Source: Streptomonospora sp. PA3
Lineage (GTDB): Bacteria > Actinomycetota > Actinomycetes > Streptosporangiales > Streptosporangiaceae
DNA: 64,000 nucleotides
Direction of reading: 5' to 3'
NCBI RefSeq assembly: GCF_009728995.1
Contig: NZ_VTZW01000009.1
Location: 615,644 to 679,643, forward strand
In this document: piece after piece, positions 52,156-60,814 of the stretch
Layout: the number at the start of each line of letters is the position of its first letter
How positions within the stretch are numbered: the stretch's first letter is position 1
Notes under the pieces: model-generated
What the model was told of the DNA's origin: nothing
What the model saw: only the letters and a program-made list of their open reading frames with translations
Database searches by the model: none
Program-made: the position numbers and the translations under genes

Positions 52156-53175
52156 TCAGCGGCGGCGGCGCAGTTCGGCCGCCGCCGCGGTCAGGGAGCG
52201 GAGCTTGCCCAGGGCCGACTCGCGCGGCAGGTACTTCATGCCGCAGTCGGGGGCGAGCACGAGCCGTTCCGGTGCCACGTACTCCAGGGCGCGCTCGGCG
52301 CGGGCGACCACGGTCTGCGGCGTCTCCACGGCCGGGTCCGACAGGTCGAGCACGCCCAGGATCACGGTTTTGCCGGGCAGGCGCTCCAGGACGGCGCAGT
52401 CCAGGCCCGACTGCGCGGTCTCGATGGAGACCTGGTCCACCGGGCAGTCGGCCAGCTCCGGCAGGAAGGAGTAGGCCTCCGGGCGCTCGTGAATGATCGC
52501 GGCGTAGCCGAAGCAGATGTGCACCGCGGTCGTGCCCGGCGCGCCCTCCAGTGCCCGGGTGAGCACCTCGCCCCCGTACTTGCGCGCCTCCTCGGCCCGC
52601 GCCTGCAGGTAGGGCTCGTCCAGCTGCACGATGTCGGCGCCGGCGGCGAAGGCCTCGTGCACCTCCTCGTTCACGGCCGCGGCGTAGTCCAGGGCCATCG
52701 CGCGGGTGTCGGAGTAGTGGTCGTTCTGCGCCTGCTGGGCCATCGTGAAGGGGCCGGGGACGGTCACCTTGGCCGTGCGGTCGGTCAGTCGGCGCAGGGC
52801 GGCCGCGTCCTTGGCGGTGACACCCACCATGCGGCGGATCGGACCCACCACGCGCGGCACCGGGTTGGGGTGCCCGCTGCGGTCCAGAGCCGTGCCGGGG
52901 TTGTCGATGTCCACCCCCTCCAGCACCGTCGCGAAGTGGTTGGAGTAGCTCTCGCGCCGCGCCTCACCGTCGGTGACGATGTCCAGTCCCGCCTCGTGCT
53001 GCGCCTGCACCGCGAGCGCGGTCGCGTCCTGGAAGGCCTCCTCGCGCCACTCCTCGCCGACGCGCCACAGCTCCTGGGCGCGCACGCGCGGCGGAAAGCG
53101 CCCCTTCAGCCTGTCGCGGTCGATCAGCCAGTCCGGCTGCGGATAGCTCCCGACCAGCGAGGTGGGAAAAAGCAC
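52156..53175 (-). CDS. Cobalamin-independent methionine synthase-like protein (MetE C-terminal domain)
   Basis: 339 aa, only the catalytic C-terminal domain of MetE. Opening TSLVGSYPQP, then VTDGEARRESY, TVPGPFTMA, and zinc-site segments VHICFGY (His and Cys), VSIETAQSG and LAPDCGMKYLPR. Short stand-alone members use alternative methyl donors or act in vitamin B12-independent methyl transfer. GTG start after GGAAGGAG. Isolated from methionine genes, so the substrate may not be homocysteine. Confidence 0.85.
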   Translation of the reverse strand: MLFPTSLVGSYPQPDWLIDRDRLKGRFPPRVRAQELWRVGEEWREEAFQDATALAVQAQHEAGLDIVTDGEARRESYSNHFATVLEGVDIDNPGTALDRSGHPNPVPRVVGPIRRMVGVTAKDAAALRRLTDRTAKVTVPGPFTMAQQAQNDHYSDTRAMALDYAAAVNEEVHEAFAAGADIVQLDEPYLQARAEEARKYGGEVLTRALEGAPGTTAVHICFGYAAIIHERPEAYSFLPELADCPVDQVSIETAQSGLDCAVLERLPGKTVILGVLDLSDPAVETPQTVVARAERALEYVAPERLVLAPDCGMKYLPRESALGKLRSLTAAAAELRRRR

Positions 53176-53358
53176 GGCCCTCTCCTTCCGACAGCGGCCA
53201 CCGCCCCGGCCCGCACCCGCGAATCCGGGCGCACCCCCCCGCAGCCGGGCACCCCGAGCCTAAGCAGCCGCGTCCCGCCGCACAACGGGCCGCGGGCCGC
53301 CGTCTCGCGCAACCCGCGCCGCGGGGCGGTCGGCGGCCCTCCCGCGCGCCCGCCCGGC

Positions 53359-53391
53359 GGTGGCGCGGCGGGTAAGGGCCGCCGCGCCACC
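53359..53391 (-). terminator. Terminator of the xylanase gene
   Basis: Perfect 13-bp stem GGTGGCGCGGCGG with its complement and a 7-nt loop, just downstream of the xylanase stop. Confidence 0.75.
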
Positions 53392-53454
53392 GGGGATCGG
53401 GGGCGGGGACAGCGCTCCGGCGGCTTGCGGGTGCGGCCGGAGCGGCTGGGGGCG

Positions 53455-54228
<774 letters not shown>

Positions 54229-54304
54229 TCACGGCAGGTGAACCCGGATCGACGGTGTGTATTCACCGTCGACGCCTGACAGTGTCGTTCCGGTTGCCGA
54301 GAGT

Positions 54305-54331
54305 TGTCAATAAATTTCCGGAAGTTTTCGG
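54305..54331 (-). promoter_or_regulatory. Xylanase promoter and candidate operator
   Basis: TTGACA on the minus strand (54310-54305) gives a -35; a -10 is weak. CCGGAAGTTTTCGG at 54318-54331 is an imperfect dyad just upstream, in an AT-rich patch unusual for this genome. Activator or repressor unknown. Confidence 0.4.
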
Positions 54332-54428
54332 ACGCACGTGCAAGGGGGCGGCGGGGCAGGCCGAGGGTACGCCTTCGGCGAGCGGTGCCGCCGCGCCTTT
54401 TCGGACCTGAACGGTCACGGCCGCCCGG

Positions 54429-57395
54429 TCACCGCTGCTCGGTGGATCCGCTCCCCCGCCGGGACTGCGGACCGAAGACCGCCTCGTGCAGCAGCTCGAC
54501 GGGGTGGCGCGCCCGGCGGCCCGTGCCGTGGGCGATCTGCTGGCGGCAGGACACCCCCGTGGCGCAGACCTCCGCGCCGGGCGCGGCGGCGATGGCCGGG
54601 AAGAGGCGCTGGCCGCCGATGGCCATGGACAGGTCGTAGTGCTCTGCCTCGAACCCGAACGACCCGGCCATGCCGCAGCATCCGGCATCGAGCTCGCGGA
54701 CCGAGGCGCCGGGCAGGTGCCGCAGCAGGCGCATGCTCGCCTCGGTGCCGAACGCCGCCTTCTGGTGGCAGTGCCCGTGGAACAGCAGCTCCGCCTGCGC
54801 GCCGGCGCCGTCGGCCGGCCGGCGGACGCGCAGCCGCCCGTCGTCCAGCGCGTCGGCCAGGAGGTCCTCCACCAGGCGGGCCTGCGCACCGATGGCGGCC
54901 GCACGCTCGCCTCCCACGAGCTGCCGGTGCTCGTCGTGCAGCGTGGCCACGCAGGAGGGCTCGCAGCCGACGATGACGGCGCCCCGCTCGGCGTCGCCGG
55001 CGAGCCGGTCGACGAGCTTGCCGGCCGCCGCCTTGGCGTCGTCCAGGAGGCCCTTGGAGATCTGGGCGCGGCCGCAGCACACGTCGGGCTCCATGCGCAC
55101 CCGCCAGCCCGCGGCCTCCAGCAGTTCGACGGCGGCCCTGCCGATGTGCGGCTCGGTGAAGCTGGTGAAGGAGTCGGCGAGGAACACGGCGTCGCCCACC
55201 GGCTGCGCGGCCTCGCGGGCGGGGCGGCGGCGGAACCAGCGCATGAGGTTGTCGCGCCGGAAGACCGGCAGGGGCCGGCGGCGGTCGATCCCCACGAGCC
55301 GGTGCGCGAGCGCGCGCAGGGGCGCGATCCGACCGGCCAGGTTGGACAGCGGGGCCGTCCGCGACCCCCACGCGTTGAGCCGGCGGATCCCGCCGAACAC
55401 CCGCGCGCGCAGCGGGGTCCCGTGCTCGCTGTGGTGGGCCGCCAGCGACTCGCTCTTGAACGTCGCCATGTCCACCGACATCGGGCACTCGTTCTTGCAC
55501 GCCTTGCACTCCAGGCACAGGTCCAGGACCTCGTGGACGCGCTCGTCGGCCAGCGCGGCACGGGGATCGGGCGCGGACAGCGCCTTGACCAGTGCGTTCG
55601 CGCGCCCGCGGGTGGAGTGCTCCTCCTCGCGGGTGGCCATGAAAGAGGGGCACATCACCCCGCCCGACCCGGCCGGCTTGCGGCACGCGCCGATGCGCAT
55701 GCACCGGTCGGCGGCGCCGCGCATGCCGCCGTGCTCGCTGAAGTCGAAGTGCGTCGGCACGGGGACCGCGGTGGGCAGGTTCGGCGTGCGCAGGTTCTCC
55801 GTCATCGCGGGGGCGTCGACGATCTTGCCGGGGTTGAGCAGGCGCTCGGGGTCGAACAGGGCCTTGGCCTCGCGCATCGCGCCGTAGAGCTCGGACCCGA
55901 AGATCCGCTCGTTGAACTCGCTGCGGGCCAGGCCGTCGCCGTGCTCGCTGGAGTTCACCCCGCCGTAGGACAGGGCGAGGTCGCAGACCTCCTCGGCGAC
56001 CGCGCGCATCGTGGCCACCTGCTCGGGGCGGCCGAGGTCCATGAAGGGGCGCACGTGCAGGCAGCCCGCCGAGGCGTGCCCGTAGAAGCCCGCGCGCAGG
56101 CCGTGGCGGTCGAGGATCTCGGCGAACCGCGTGGTGTATTCGGCCAGGTGCTCCGGCGGCACCGCGGTGTCCTCCACAAAGGCGATGGACCGCTCCTCCG
56201 GCTTGCCGGCGGCCATCAGCAGGCCGAGCCCCGCCTTGCGCAGCGCGCGGAAGGGGCGCTGCTGCTCGGCCGTCGCGGCGCGGATCGCGGCGTAGCCGTG
56301 CCCGTGGGAGCGCCACAGCTTCTCCAGCCGCGCCGCTCCGGCCTCGGCCTCGCCGGCCTCGTCGGCGTAGAACTCCACGAACAGCAGCGCGGCCGGTTCC
56401 CCGGACAGCCGGCCCGCCAGGTGGCGGTGCTCGGGGGACTTGCGCGACAGGTCCAGGATGAAGTTGTCGACCAGCTCGATCGCGGCGCCTCCGGCGGCCA
56501 TGGCGTCGTCGGTGGCGGCGATGGCGTCGACGGTCGAGGTGAAGTGCCCGATCACCATGACGGTGGCGGCCGGCTTGGGCGTCAGCGCGACCTCGGCCTC
56601 GGTGACCAGGCACAGCGTGCCTTCGGAGCCCACGGTGAACGCGGCGGGATCGAAGGGCCCGGCGGTCAGCCGGTCCAGGCGGTAGCCGCCGGCGCGGCGC
56701 CAGAAGGTCTGCTCGCAGGCCTCGACGGCGGCCCGGCTGCGCTCGGCCAGCGCGGGCAGCTCCCGGTAGATGCGCCCCTCCAGGTCGCTCCGGGCCGCCT
56801 TGGCCGCGACGACGCCCGGGTCGGCGGGGCCGAGCCGCACGTGCGCGCCGTCGGCCAGGATCGCGTCCAGGGTGTGCACGTGGTCGATCGTCATGCCGTA
56901 GGCCGCCGAGCGGGATCCGCAGGAGTTGTTGCCGATCATCCCGCCGAGGGTCGCGCGGTTGCCGGTGGAGGTGTCGGGCGCGAAGAACATCCCGTGCGGA
57001 GCGGCCGCGGCGTTGAGCTCGTCCTGGACGAGCCCGGGCTGCACGCGGGCGCGGCGCTCCTCCGGGCGGAGCTCCAGCACCCTGTTCATGTGGCGGGAGA
57101 AGTCGAGGACCACCGCCTCGCCCACGGTCTGGCCGCAGTGGCTGGTGCCCGCGCCCCGGGGCAGCACGGGGGTGCCGAAGCGGCGCGCGGTCTCCATCAC
57201 CGCCGCGACGTCGTCGGGGTCGCGGGGGAAGACCACGCCCAGCGGGGTGATCTGGTACATGCTGGCGTCGGTGGCGTACATGTGGCGCGTGTAGACGTCG
57301 AACCGCACCTCCCCGCCGACGGCCCGGCGCAGTTCCGCTTCGAGGTCATCGCTGTGTCCGCGTTCCGGTGCCGACAGTTCGTGGGTTCGGGCCAC
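54429..57395 (-). CDS. FAD-linked oxidase/Fe-S fusion, D-2-hydroxyacid dehydrogenase type (YdiJ/GlcDF-like)
   Basis: 988 aa. N-terminal FAD_binding_4 domain (about 40-260: VVFPRDPDDVAAVM, PVLPRGAGTSHCGQTVG, TLGGMIGNNSCGS), FAD-oxidase C-terminal domain (to about 520), then ferredoxin-like cluster CLECKACKNECP, and a cysteine-rich CCG domain (VCCGRAQISKG, VGCEPSCVATL, AGCCGMAGSFGFE). This is the architecture of YdiJ-type D-2-hydroxyglutarate dehydrogenase and fused glycolate oxidases, giving electrons to the respiratory chain. GTG start with GGAGAG upstream. Divergent from a class V aminotransferase that would use the 2-oxo product. Confidence 0.88.
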   Translation of the reverse strand: MARTHELSAPERGHSDDLEAELRRAVGGEVRFDVYTRHMYATDASMYQITPLGVVFPRDPDDVAAVMETARRFGTPVLPRGAGTSHCGQTVGEAVVLDFSRHMNRVLELRPEERRARVQPGLVQDELNAAAAPHGMFFAPDTSTGNRATLGGMIGNNSCGSRSAAYGMTIDHVHTLDAILADGAHVRLGPADPGVVAAKAARSDLEGRIYRELPALAERSRAAVEACEQTFWRRAGGYRLDRLTAGPFDPAAFTVGSEGTLCLVTEAEVALTPKPAATVMVIGHFTSTVDAIAATDDAMAAGGAAIELVDNFILDLSRKSPEHRHLAGRLSGEPAALLFVEFYADEAGEAEAGAARLEKLWRSHGHGYAAIRAATAEQQRPFRALRKAGLGLLMAAGKPEERSIAFVEDTAVPPEHLAEYTTRFAEILDRHGLRAGFYGHASAGCLHVRPFMDLGRPEQVATMRAVAEEVCDLALSYGGVNSSEHGDGLARSEFNERIFGSELYGAMREAKALFDPERLLNPGKIVDAPAMTENLRTPNLPTAVPVPTHFDFSEHGGMRGAADRCMRIGACRKPAGSGGVMCPSFMATREEEHSTRGRANALVKALSAPDPRAALADERVHEVLDLCLECKACKNECPMSVDMATFKSESLAAHHSEHGTPLRARVFGGIRRLNAWGSRTAPLSNLAGRIAPLRALAHRLVGIDRRRPLPVFRRDNLMRWFRRRPAREAAQPVGDAVFLADSFTSFTEPHIGRAAVELLEAAGWRVRMEPDVCCGRAQISKGLLDDAKAAAGKLVDRLAGDAERGAVIVGCEPSCVATLHDEHRQLVGGERAAAIGAQARLVEDLLADALDDGRLRVRRPADGAGAQAELLFHGHCHQKAAFGTEASMRLLRHLPGASVRELDAGCCGMAGSFGFEAEHYDLSMAIGGQRLFPAIAAAPGAEVCATGVSCRQQIAHGTGRRARHPVELLHEAVFGPQSRRGSGSTEQR

Positions 57396-57436
57396 GGCAG
57401 CTCTCCATCTCCGGCTCGCCTGGCGGGGCGGCCTCG

Positions 57437-57466
57437 ACACTAGGCACTTCCATATGGCGAAATCAA
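57437..57466 (-). promoter_or_regulatory. Promoter with overlapping dyad for the FAD/Fe-S oxidase
   Basis: Minus-strand TTGATT (57466-57461), 18-bp spacer, TAGTGT (57442-57437). In the spacer is TTCC-ATATGGC-GAAA (57448-57462), matching the TTCC-N7-GRRA pattern found at two other promoters, so repression by steric block is plausible. Confidence 0.5.
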
Positions 57467-57527
57467 GAGTTTGTAATGTGAAAGGACGGTCGTACAGTGG
57501 CGGAAGGCCGCGGAAACGTCACCGACC

Positions 57528-57591
57528 TTGACAGGGCGACAAAAAACGCAAAGACTTCCATTATACGACAAAACGATTCCGGATAGCGGAA
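57528..57591 (+). promoter_or_regulatory. Promoter and two dyads for the aminotransferase
   Basis: TTGACA (57528-57533), 17-bp spacer, AAGACT (57551-57556). Downstream lie TTCC-ATTATAC-GACA (57556-57570) and the perfect dyad TTCC-GGATAGC-GGAA (57577-57591), the latter extended to GATTCCG/CGGAATC. Both fit the IclR-like pattern. Confidence 0.5.
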
Positions 57592-57611
57592 TCATGCCGA
57601 GGTGGAGGGTC

Positions 57612-58778
57612 ATGTCAAGCGGCCGTCATTTCCTGCAGATCCCGGGGCCCTCGAACGTCCCCGACCGGGTGCTCCGCGCCATCAGCTACCCCACGATCGA
57701 CCACCGGGGCCCGGAGTTCGCCGAACTCGGGCTCGACGTCCTCGACAAGCTGAAATCGGTGATGAGGACCGAGTCCGAGGCCGTCATCTACCCCGCCTCG
57801 GGTACGGGGGCGTGGGAGGCGGCCCTGGTGAACACCCTCTCGCCGGGCGACCGGGTGCTGATGTTCGAAACCGGGCAGTTCGGGACCCTGTGGGCCGGAG
57901 TCGCGCGCGACCTCGGACTGGAGGTCGACTTCGTCCCCGGCGACTGGCGCAGCGGCGTCGATCCGGCGGTGGTCGAGGAGCGCCTGAGCGCGGACACCGA
58001 GCACCGCATCAAGGCCGTCGCCGCGGTGCACAACGAGACCTCGACCGGCGTGACCAGCAGAATCCCCGAGATCCGCGCGGCCATGGACCGCACCGGCCAC
58101 CCCGCGCTGCTGTTCGTCGACACCATCTCCTCGCTGGGGTCGGTGGACTACCGCCACGACGAATGGGGCGTCGACGTCACGATCGGCGGCTCCCAGAAAG
58201 GGCTGATGCTGCCGCCGGGGCTGTCCTTCCACGGGATCAGCGCCAAGGCTCTGCAGGCCGCGGAGTCGGCCGGGCTGCCGCGCTCCTACTGGAACTGGGG
58301 GCCGATGCTGGCCTCCGGCGCCGGCGGGTACTTCCCCTACACGCCGGCGACCAACCTGCTGTTCGGGCTGCGCGAAGCCGTCGCGATGCTGCACGAGGAG
58401 GGCCTGGAGCGGGTCTTCGCCCGGCACCGCCGGTTCGCCGCGGCCACCCGCGCGGCCGTGGCCGACTGGGGCCTGGAGGTCCAGTGCCGGGTCGAGGAGG
58501 AGTACAGCCCGGTCCTCACTGCGGTGGCGATGCCCGACGGACACGACGCCGACAAGCTCCGCACGGCGATCCTGGACCACTTCGACGTCTCCCTCGGCGC
58601 CGGACTGGGCAAGCTGAGCGGGCGCGTGTTCCGCATCGGCCACCTCGGCCACCTCAACGAGCCGGGGCTGCTGGGGACCCTGGGCGCCATCGAGGCGGGG
58701 ATGCGGCTGGTCGGCATCCCTTACCGCCCGGGCGGCGCCACCGCCGCCGCAGAGCACCTCGCCGACACGGCGGCATAG
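57612..58778 (+). CDS. Class V PLP aminotransferase (serine/alanine-glyoxylate type)
   Basis: 388 aa. Starts SGRHFLQIPGPSNVPDRVLRA, a signature of serine-glyoxylate aminotransferases; PASGTGAWEAALVN binds phosphate, VAAVHNETSTGV and LLFVDTISSLGS hold the cofactor ring, and Lys196 in SQKGLMLPPG is the Schiff-base lysine. It would transaminate glyoxylate or a related 2-oxo acid produced by the divergent FAD/Fe-S enzyme. ATG at 57612 fits the family N-terminus; GGAGG is unusually close upstream. Confidence 0.92.
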   Translation: MSSGRHFLQIPGPSNVPDRVLRAISYPTIDHRGPEFAELGLDVLDKLKSVMRTESEAVIYPASGTGAWEAALVNTLSPGDRVLMFETGQFGTLWAGVARDLGLEVDFVPGDWRSGVDPAVVEERLSADTEHRIKAVAAVHNETSTGVTSRIPEIRAAMDRTGHPALLFVDTISSLGSVDYRHDEWGVDVTIGGSQKGLMLPPGLSFHGISAKALQAAESAGLPRSYWNWGPMLASGAGGYFPYTPATNLLFGLREAVAMLHEEGLERVFARHRRFAAATRAAVADWGLEVQCRVEEEYSPVLTAVAMPDGHDADKLRTAILDHFDVSLGAGLGKLSGRVFRIGHLGHLNEPGLLGTLGAIEAGMRLVGIPYRPGGATAAAEHLADTAA

Positions 58779-58804
58779 CACCCCGGAACCCGGGCGGCGG
58801 TGCC

Positions 58805-58834
58805 TCCGGGGGCGGGCGCGGCCCCGCCCCCGGA
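58805..58834. terminator. Bidirectional terminator, aminotransferase/GntP
   Basis: TCCGGGGGCGGG and CCCGCCCCCGGA form a perfect 12-bp stem between the two convergent genes. Confidence 0.7.
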
Positions 58835-58855
58835 CGCACCGGTGCGGTATCGGTC

Positions 58856-60220
58856 TCAAATCAGCCCCATCCCCCAGAGGGCGACCACGGCCACCATGGA
58901 CGAGGTGCCGCCGACCAGGGTCACCCCGCCGTAGGAGAGCAGCGCGGCGCGCAGGGACATTCCGGACAGAGTTGTGCACACCCAGAAATAACTGGAATTG
59001 ACGTACTTGATGATCACCGACCCGCACGCGGCCGAGAGCATGGCCGCCTCGGGCGAGAGGCCGAGCGTGCCCAGCATGGGCGCGGTGAGGGAGGCCGCGG
59101 TGATCACGCCGACCGTGGTCGAACCGGTGATCAGGTTGGCGAGGACGCCGAGCATGAACGGCAGCAGGATCGAGGGGATGCCCAGATCCAGGGTGTTCTG
59201 GGCGATCATGTCGACGGTGGGGGTTGCCTGCAGCAGTTCGCTGAGCGCGCCGCCCAGGCCGGTGACCATGATGATCATGGCCGAGCCCTTGAGGGCGTTC
59301 TCCACCCAGGTCTCGCGCAGCGTGTGCGAGTCGTCGACGCTGTTGGACCGCCAGGCCAGGATGTAGGCGAGCACGACGCCGATCCCCAGCGCGAAGACCG
59401 GCCAACCCAGGAACATGGCCAGGTCGCGGACGGCGTGGCCCTCGGGCAGGGCGAAGTCCGCGGCGCTGCTGCCGCCGATCAGCACCAGGGGGACGAGGAT
59501 CGGGGCGTAGGACCAGCCGAGCGGGGGGAGTGCCCGGTCGGCGCCGCCCTCGATCCGCTGCCCGCGGTACTCCTCGGAGGGGGGCGAGGGGATGCGGGGG
59601 CCGACGATGCGCGCGTAGACCCACCCCATGACCGAGCCGAACAGTGTCACGATGGACCCGTAGAGGATGATCAGCCCGATGTCGGCCTCGACCACGGCGG
59701 CCGCGGCCAGCGGGCCCGGCGTCGGCGGCACGACCGCGTGGGTCAACTGCATCGCGCCGACCAGTCCCGTGGCCATGGCGCTCATCGTGACCCCGGTCTC
59801 CAGCGCGGCCACGTGGACCAGCGGGTTCAGGATGACGTAGCCGACGTCGGAGAAGACCGCCAGGCCGATGATGAAGCCGGCCAGGGTCAGCGCCAGCGAC
59901 ATGTTGCGCTTGCCCACCAGGCGCAGCATCGAATGGGTGATGCGCTCGACGGCCCCGGTGTTGCGCAAGGACTCGCCGATCAGGGTGCCCAGGACGATGA
60001 CGACGGCGATCGACTGGATCGTCTCGCCGAATCCCTTCTCGAACGCCTCGATGAAGACGGTGCGGTCGACGGTGGGGGCGAATCCCAGCAGCACGATGGG
60101 AAGCAGCAGCGCGGCGAAGACGTGCCATTTATAGCGGGCGATGAGGAAAAGCAGAACGACGATTACGGCGACGAATCCGACCAGGGCGACGACAGGTTGG
60201 TCCGTGATCGTTTCTTCCAA
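58856..60220 (-). CDS. GntP-family gluconate/hydroxyacid:H+ permease
   Basis: 454 aa, about 12-13 helices. GntP features: VIVLGTLIGESLRNTGAVERI, LAVFSDVGYVILNPLVHVAA, LTHAVVPPTPGPLAAAAVV, ANLITGSTTVGVITAA. It imports gluconate, glycerate or similar hydroxyacids with protons. The TTG start at 60220 is chosen because GAGAGGA stands about 9 nt upstream and gives the family length; the ATG far upstream has no support. Its promoter carries the same CGTATAGTGGGA motif as the IclR/CoA-transferase region. Confidence 0.88.
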   Translation of the reverse strand: MEETITDQPVVALVGFVAVIVVLLFLIARYKWHVFAALLLPIVLLGFAPTVDRTVFIEAFEKGFGETIQSIAVVIVLGTLIGESLRNTGAVERITHSMLRLVGKRNMSLALTLAGFIIGLAVFSDVGYVILNPLVHVAALETGVTMSAMATGLVGAMQLTHAVVPPTPGPLAAAAVVEADIGLIILYGSIVTLFGSVMGWVYARIVGPRIPSPPSEEYRGQRIEGGADRALPPLGWSYAPILVPLVLIGGSSAADFALPEGHAVRDLAMFLGWPVFALGIGVVLAYILAWRSNSVDDSHTLRETWVENALKGSAMIIMVTGLGGALSELLQATPTVDMIAQNTLDLGIPSILLPFMLGVLANLITGSTTVGVITAASLTAPMLGTLGLSPEAAMLSAACGSVIIKYVNSSYFWVCTTLSGMSLRAALLSYGGVTLVGGTSSMVAVVALWGMGLI

Positions 60221-60407
60221 CTGTCCAGTCCTCTCGGGGGGGCCGCGCGGTGCCGGCACCGCGGCGGTCGACTGGTCTCCAGGCGCGCGGAACGATCCCC
60301 GGAAATGCTCGGGGGGACGGGGGCGTGCCAGGGAAGGCGGGGCTGGGAGGTCGGTTGGATAACGAGAGGGTGGCTGCCAGGGGGTTTTCCGCATTGCGGG
60401 ATGTGTT

Positions 60408-60450
60408 ATTCGTATAGTGGGACACTAAATATCTACTTTGGTCACGTCAA
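60408..60450 (-). promoter_or_regulatory. GntP promoter with IclR-like motif
   Basis: Minus-strand TTGACG (60450-60445), 17-bp spacer, TAGTGT (60427-60422). CGTATAGTGGGA lies at 60411-60422 (plus orientation), abutting the -10; with the preceding ATTC it reads ATTC-N7-GGGA. The same 12-mer occurs in reverse at 14096-14107. Confidence 0.6.
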
Positions 60451-60475
60451 CCCCTCCTATGACAGGAGGAGTAAG

Positions 60476-60634
60476 ATGTCCCGAATGCCGTGCTGTGCGT
60501 CAGAGGTCGGAGGGGTGCGGTTTTCCAGGAGCCCACCGGGTACTCCCTGGGCGTCCGCCATTGGCATTGCGGCAATGTGTGCGCCTCCCGTAGCGCGATC
60601 CAGCCCCGTTGCCGCAGCCTCTGTGCTGTGGTGA
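60476..60634 (+). pseudogene. Truncated reading frame with strong ribosome binding site, possible iclR remnant
   Basis: Textbook AGGAGG (60464-60469) 6 nt before an ATG; the first 16 residues MSRMPCCASEVGGVRF resemble the start of IclR proteins (ASEVGGVxS). From about 60521 the frame runs into palindromic repeat copy C and stops after 52 residues. A 6-bp hairpin CCTCCT/AGGAGG partly hides the ribosome binding site. It is divergent from gntP, where a local regulator would be expected. A short leader peptide is the alternative. Confidence 0.4.
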
Positions 60635-60650
60635 CCGGCTTCGTGAACCC
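60521..60650 (-). repeat. Nested-palindrome repeat, copy C (minimal)
   Basis: Only the outer arms remain, in reverse orientation: TTGCGGCAATGTGTGCGC and GTTGCCGCAGCCTC, then GTGGTGACCGGCTTC. Middle and inner arms and the central palindrome are absent. It lies at the point where the upstream small frame loses its family resemblance. Confidence 0.7.
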
Positions 60651-60814
60651 GACATAGGGCGCCGCCGCGATGCGGTCGCCCGGGTGCCCCTGGGGCGCCC
60701 CAGGATTCTCCGCATTCAGTACGATTGACCCCCAAAACCCCGCCGACGGAACCCGGGACCGGGCGTCCGCAGAGCCGGCAGACCGCCGGGCGGGCCGACG
60801 GGTTGGAGAGCGCC

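Noticed and set aside
60476-60634. Cysteine-attenuation leader peptide (adjacent CC codons)
   Set aside because: No sulphur-assimilation genes follow and the tail is made of repeat sequence; truncation is the simpler reading, though a leader is not excluded.
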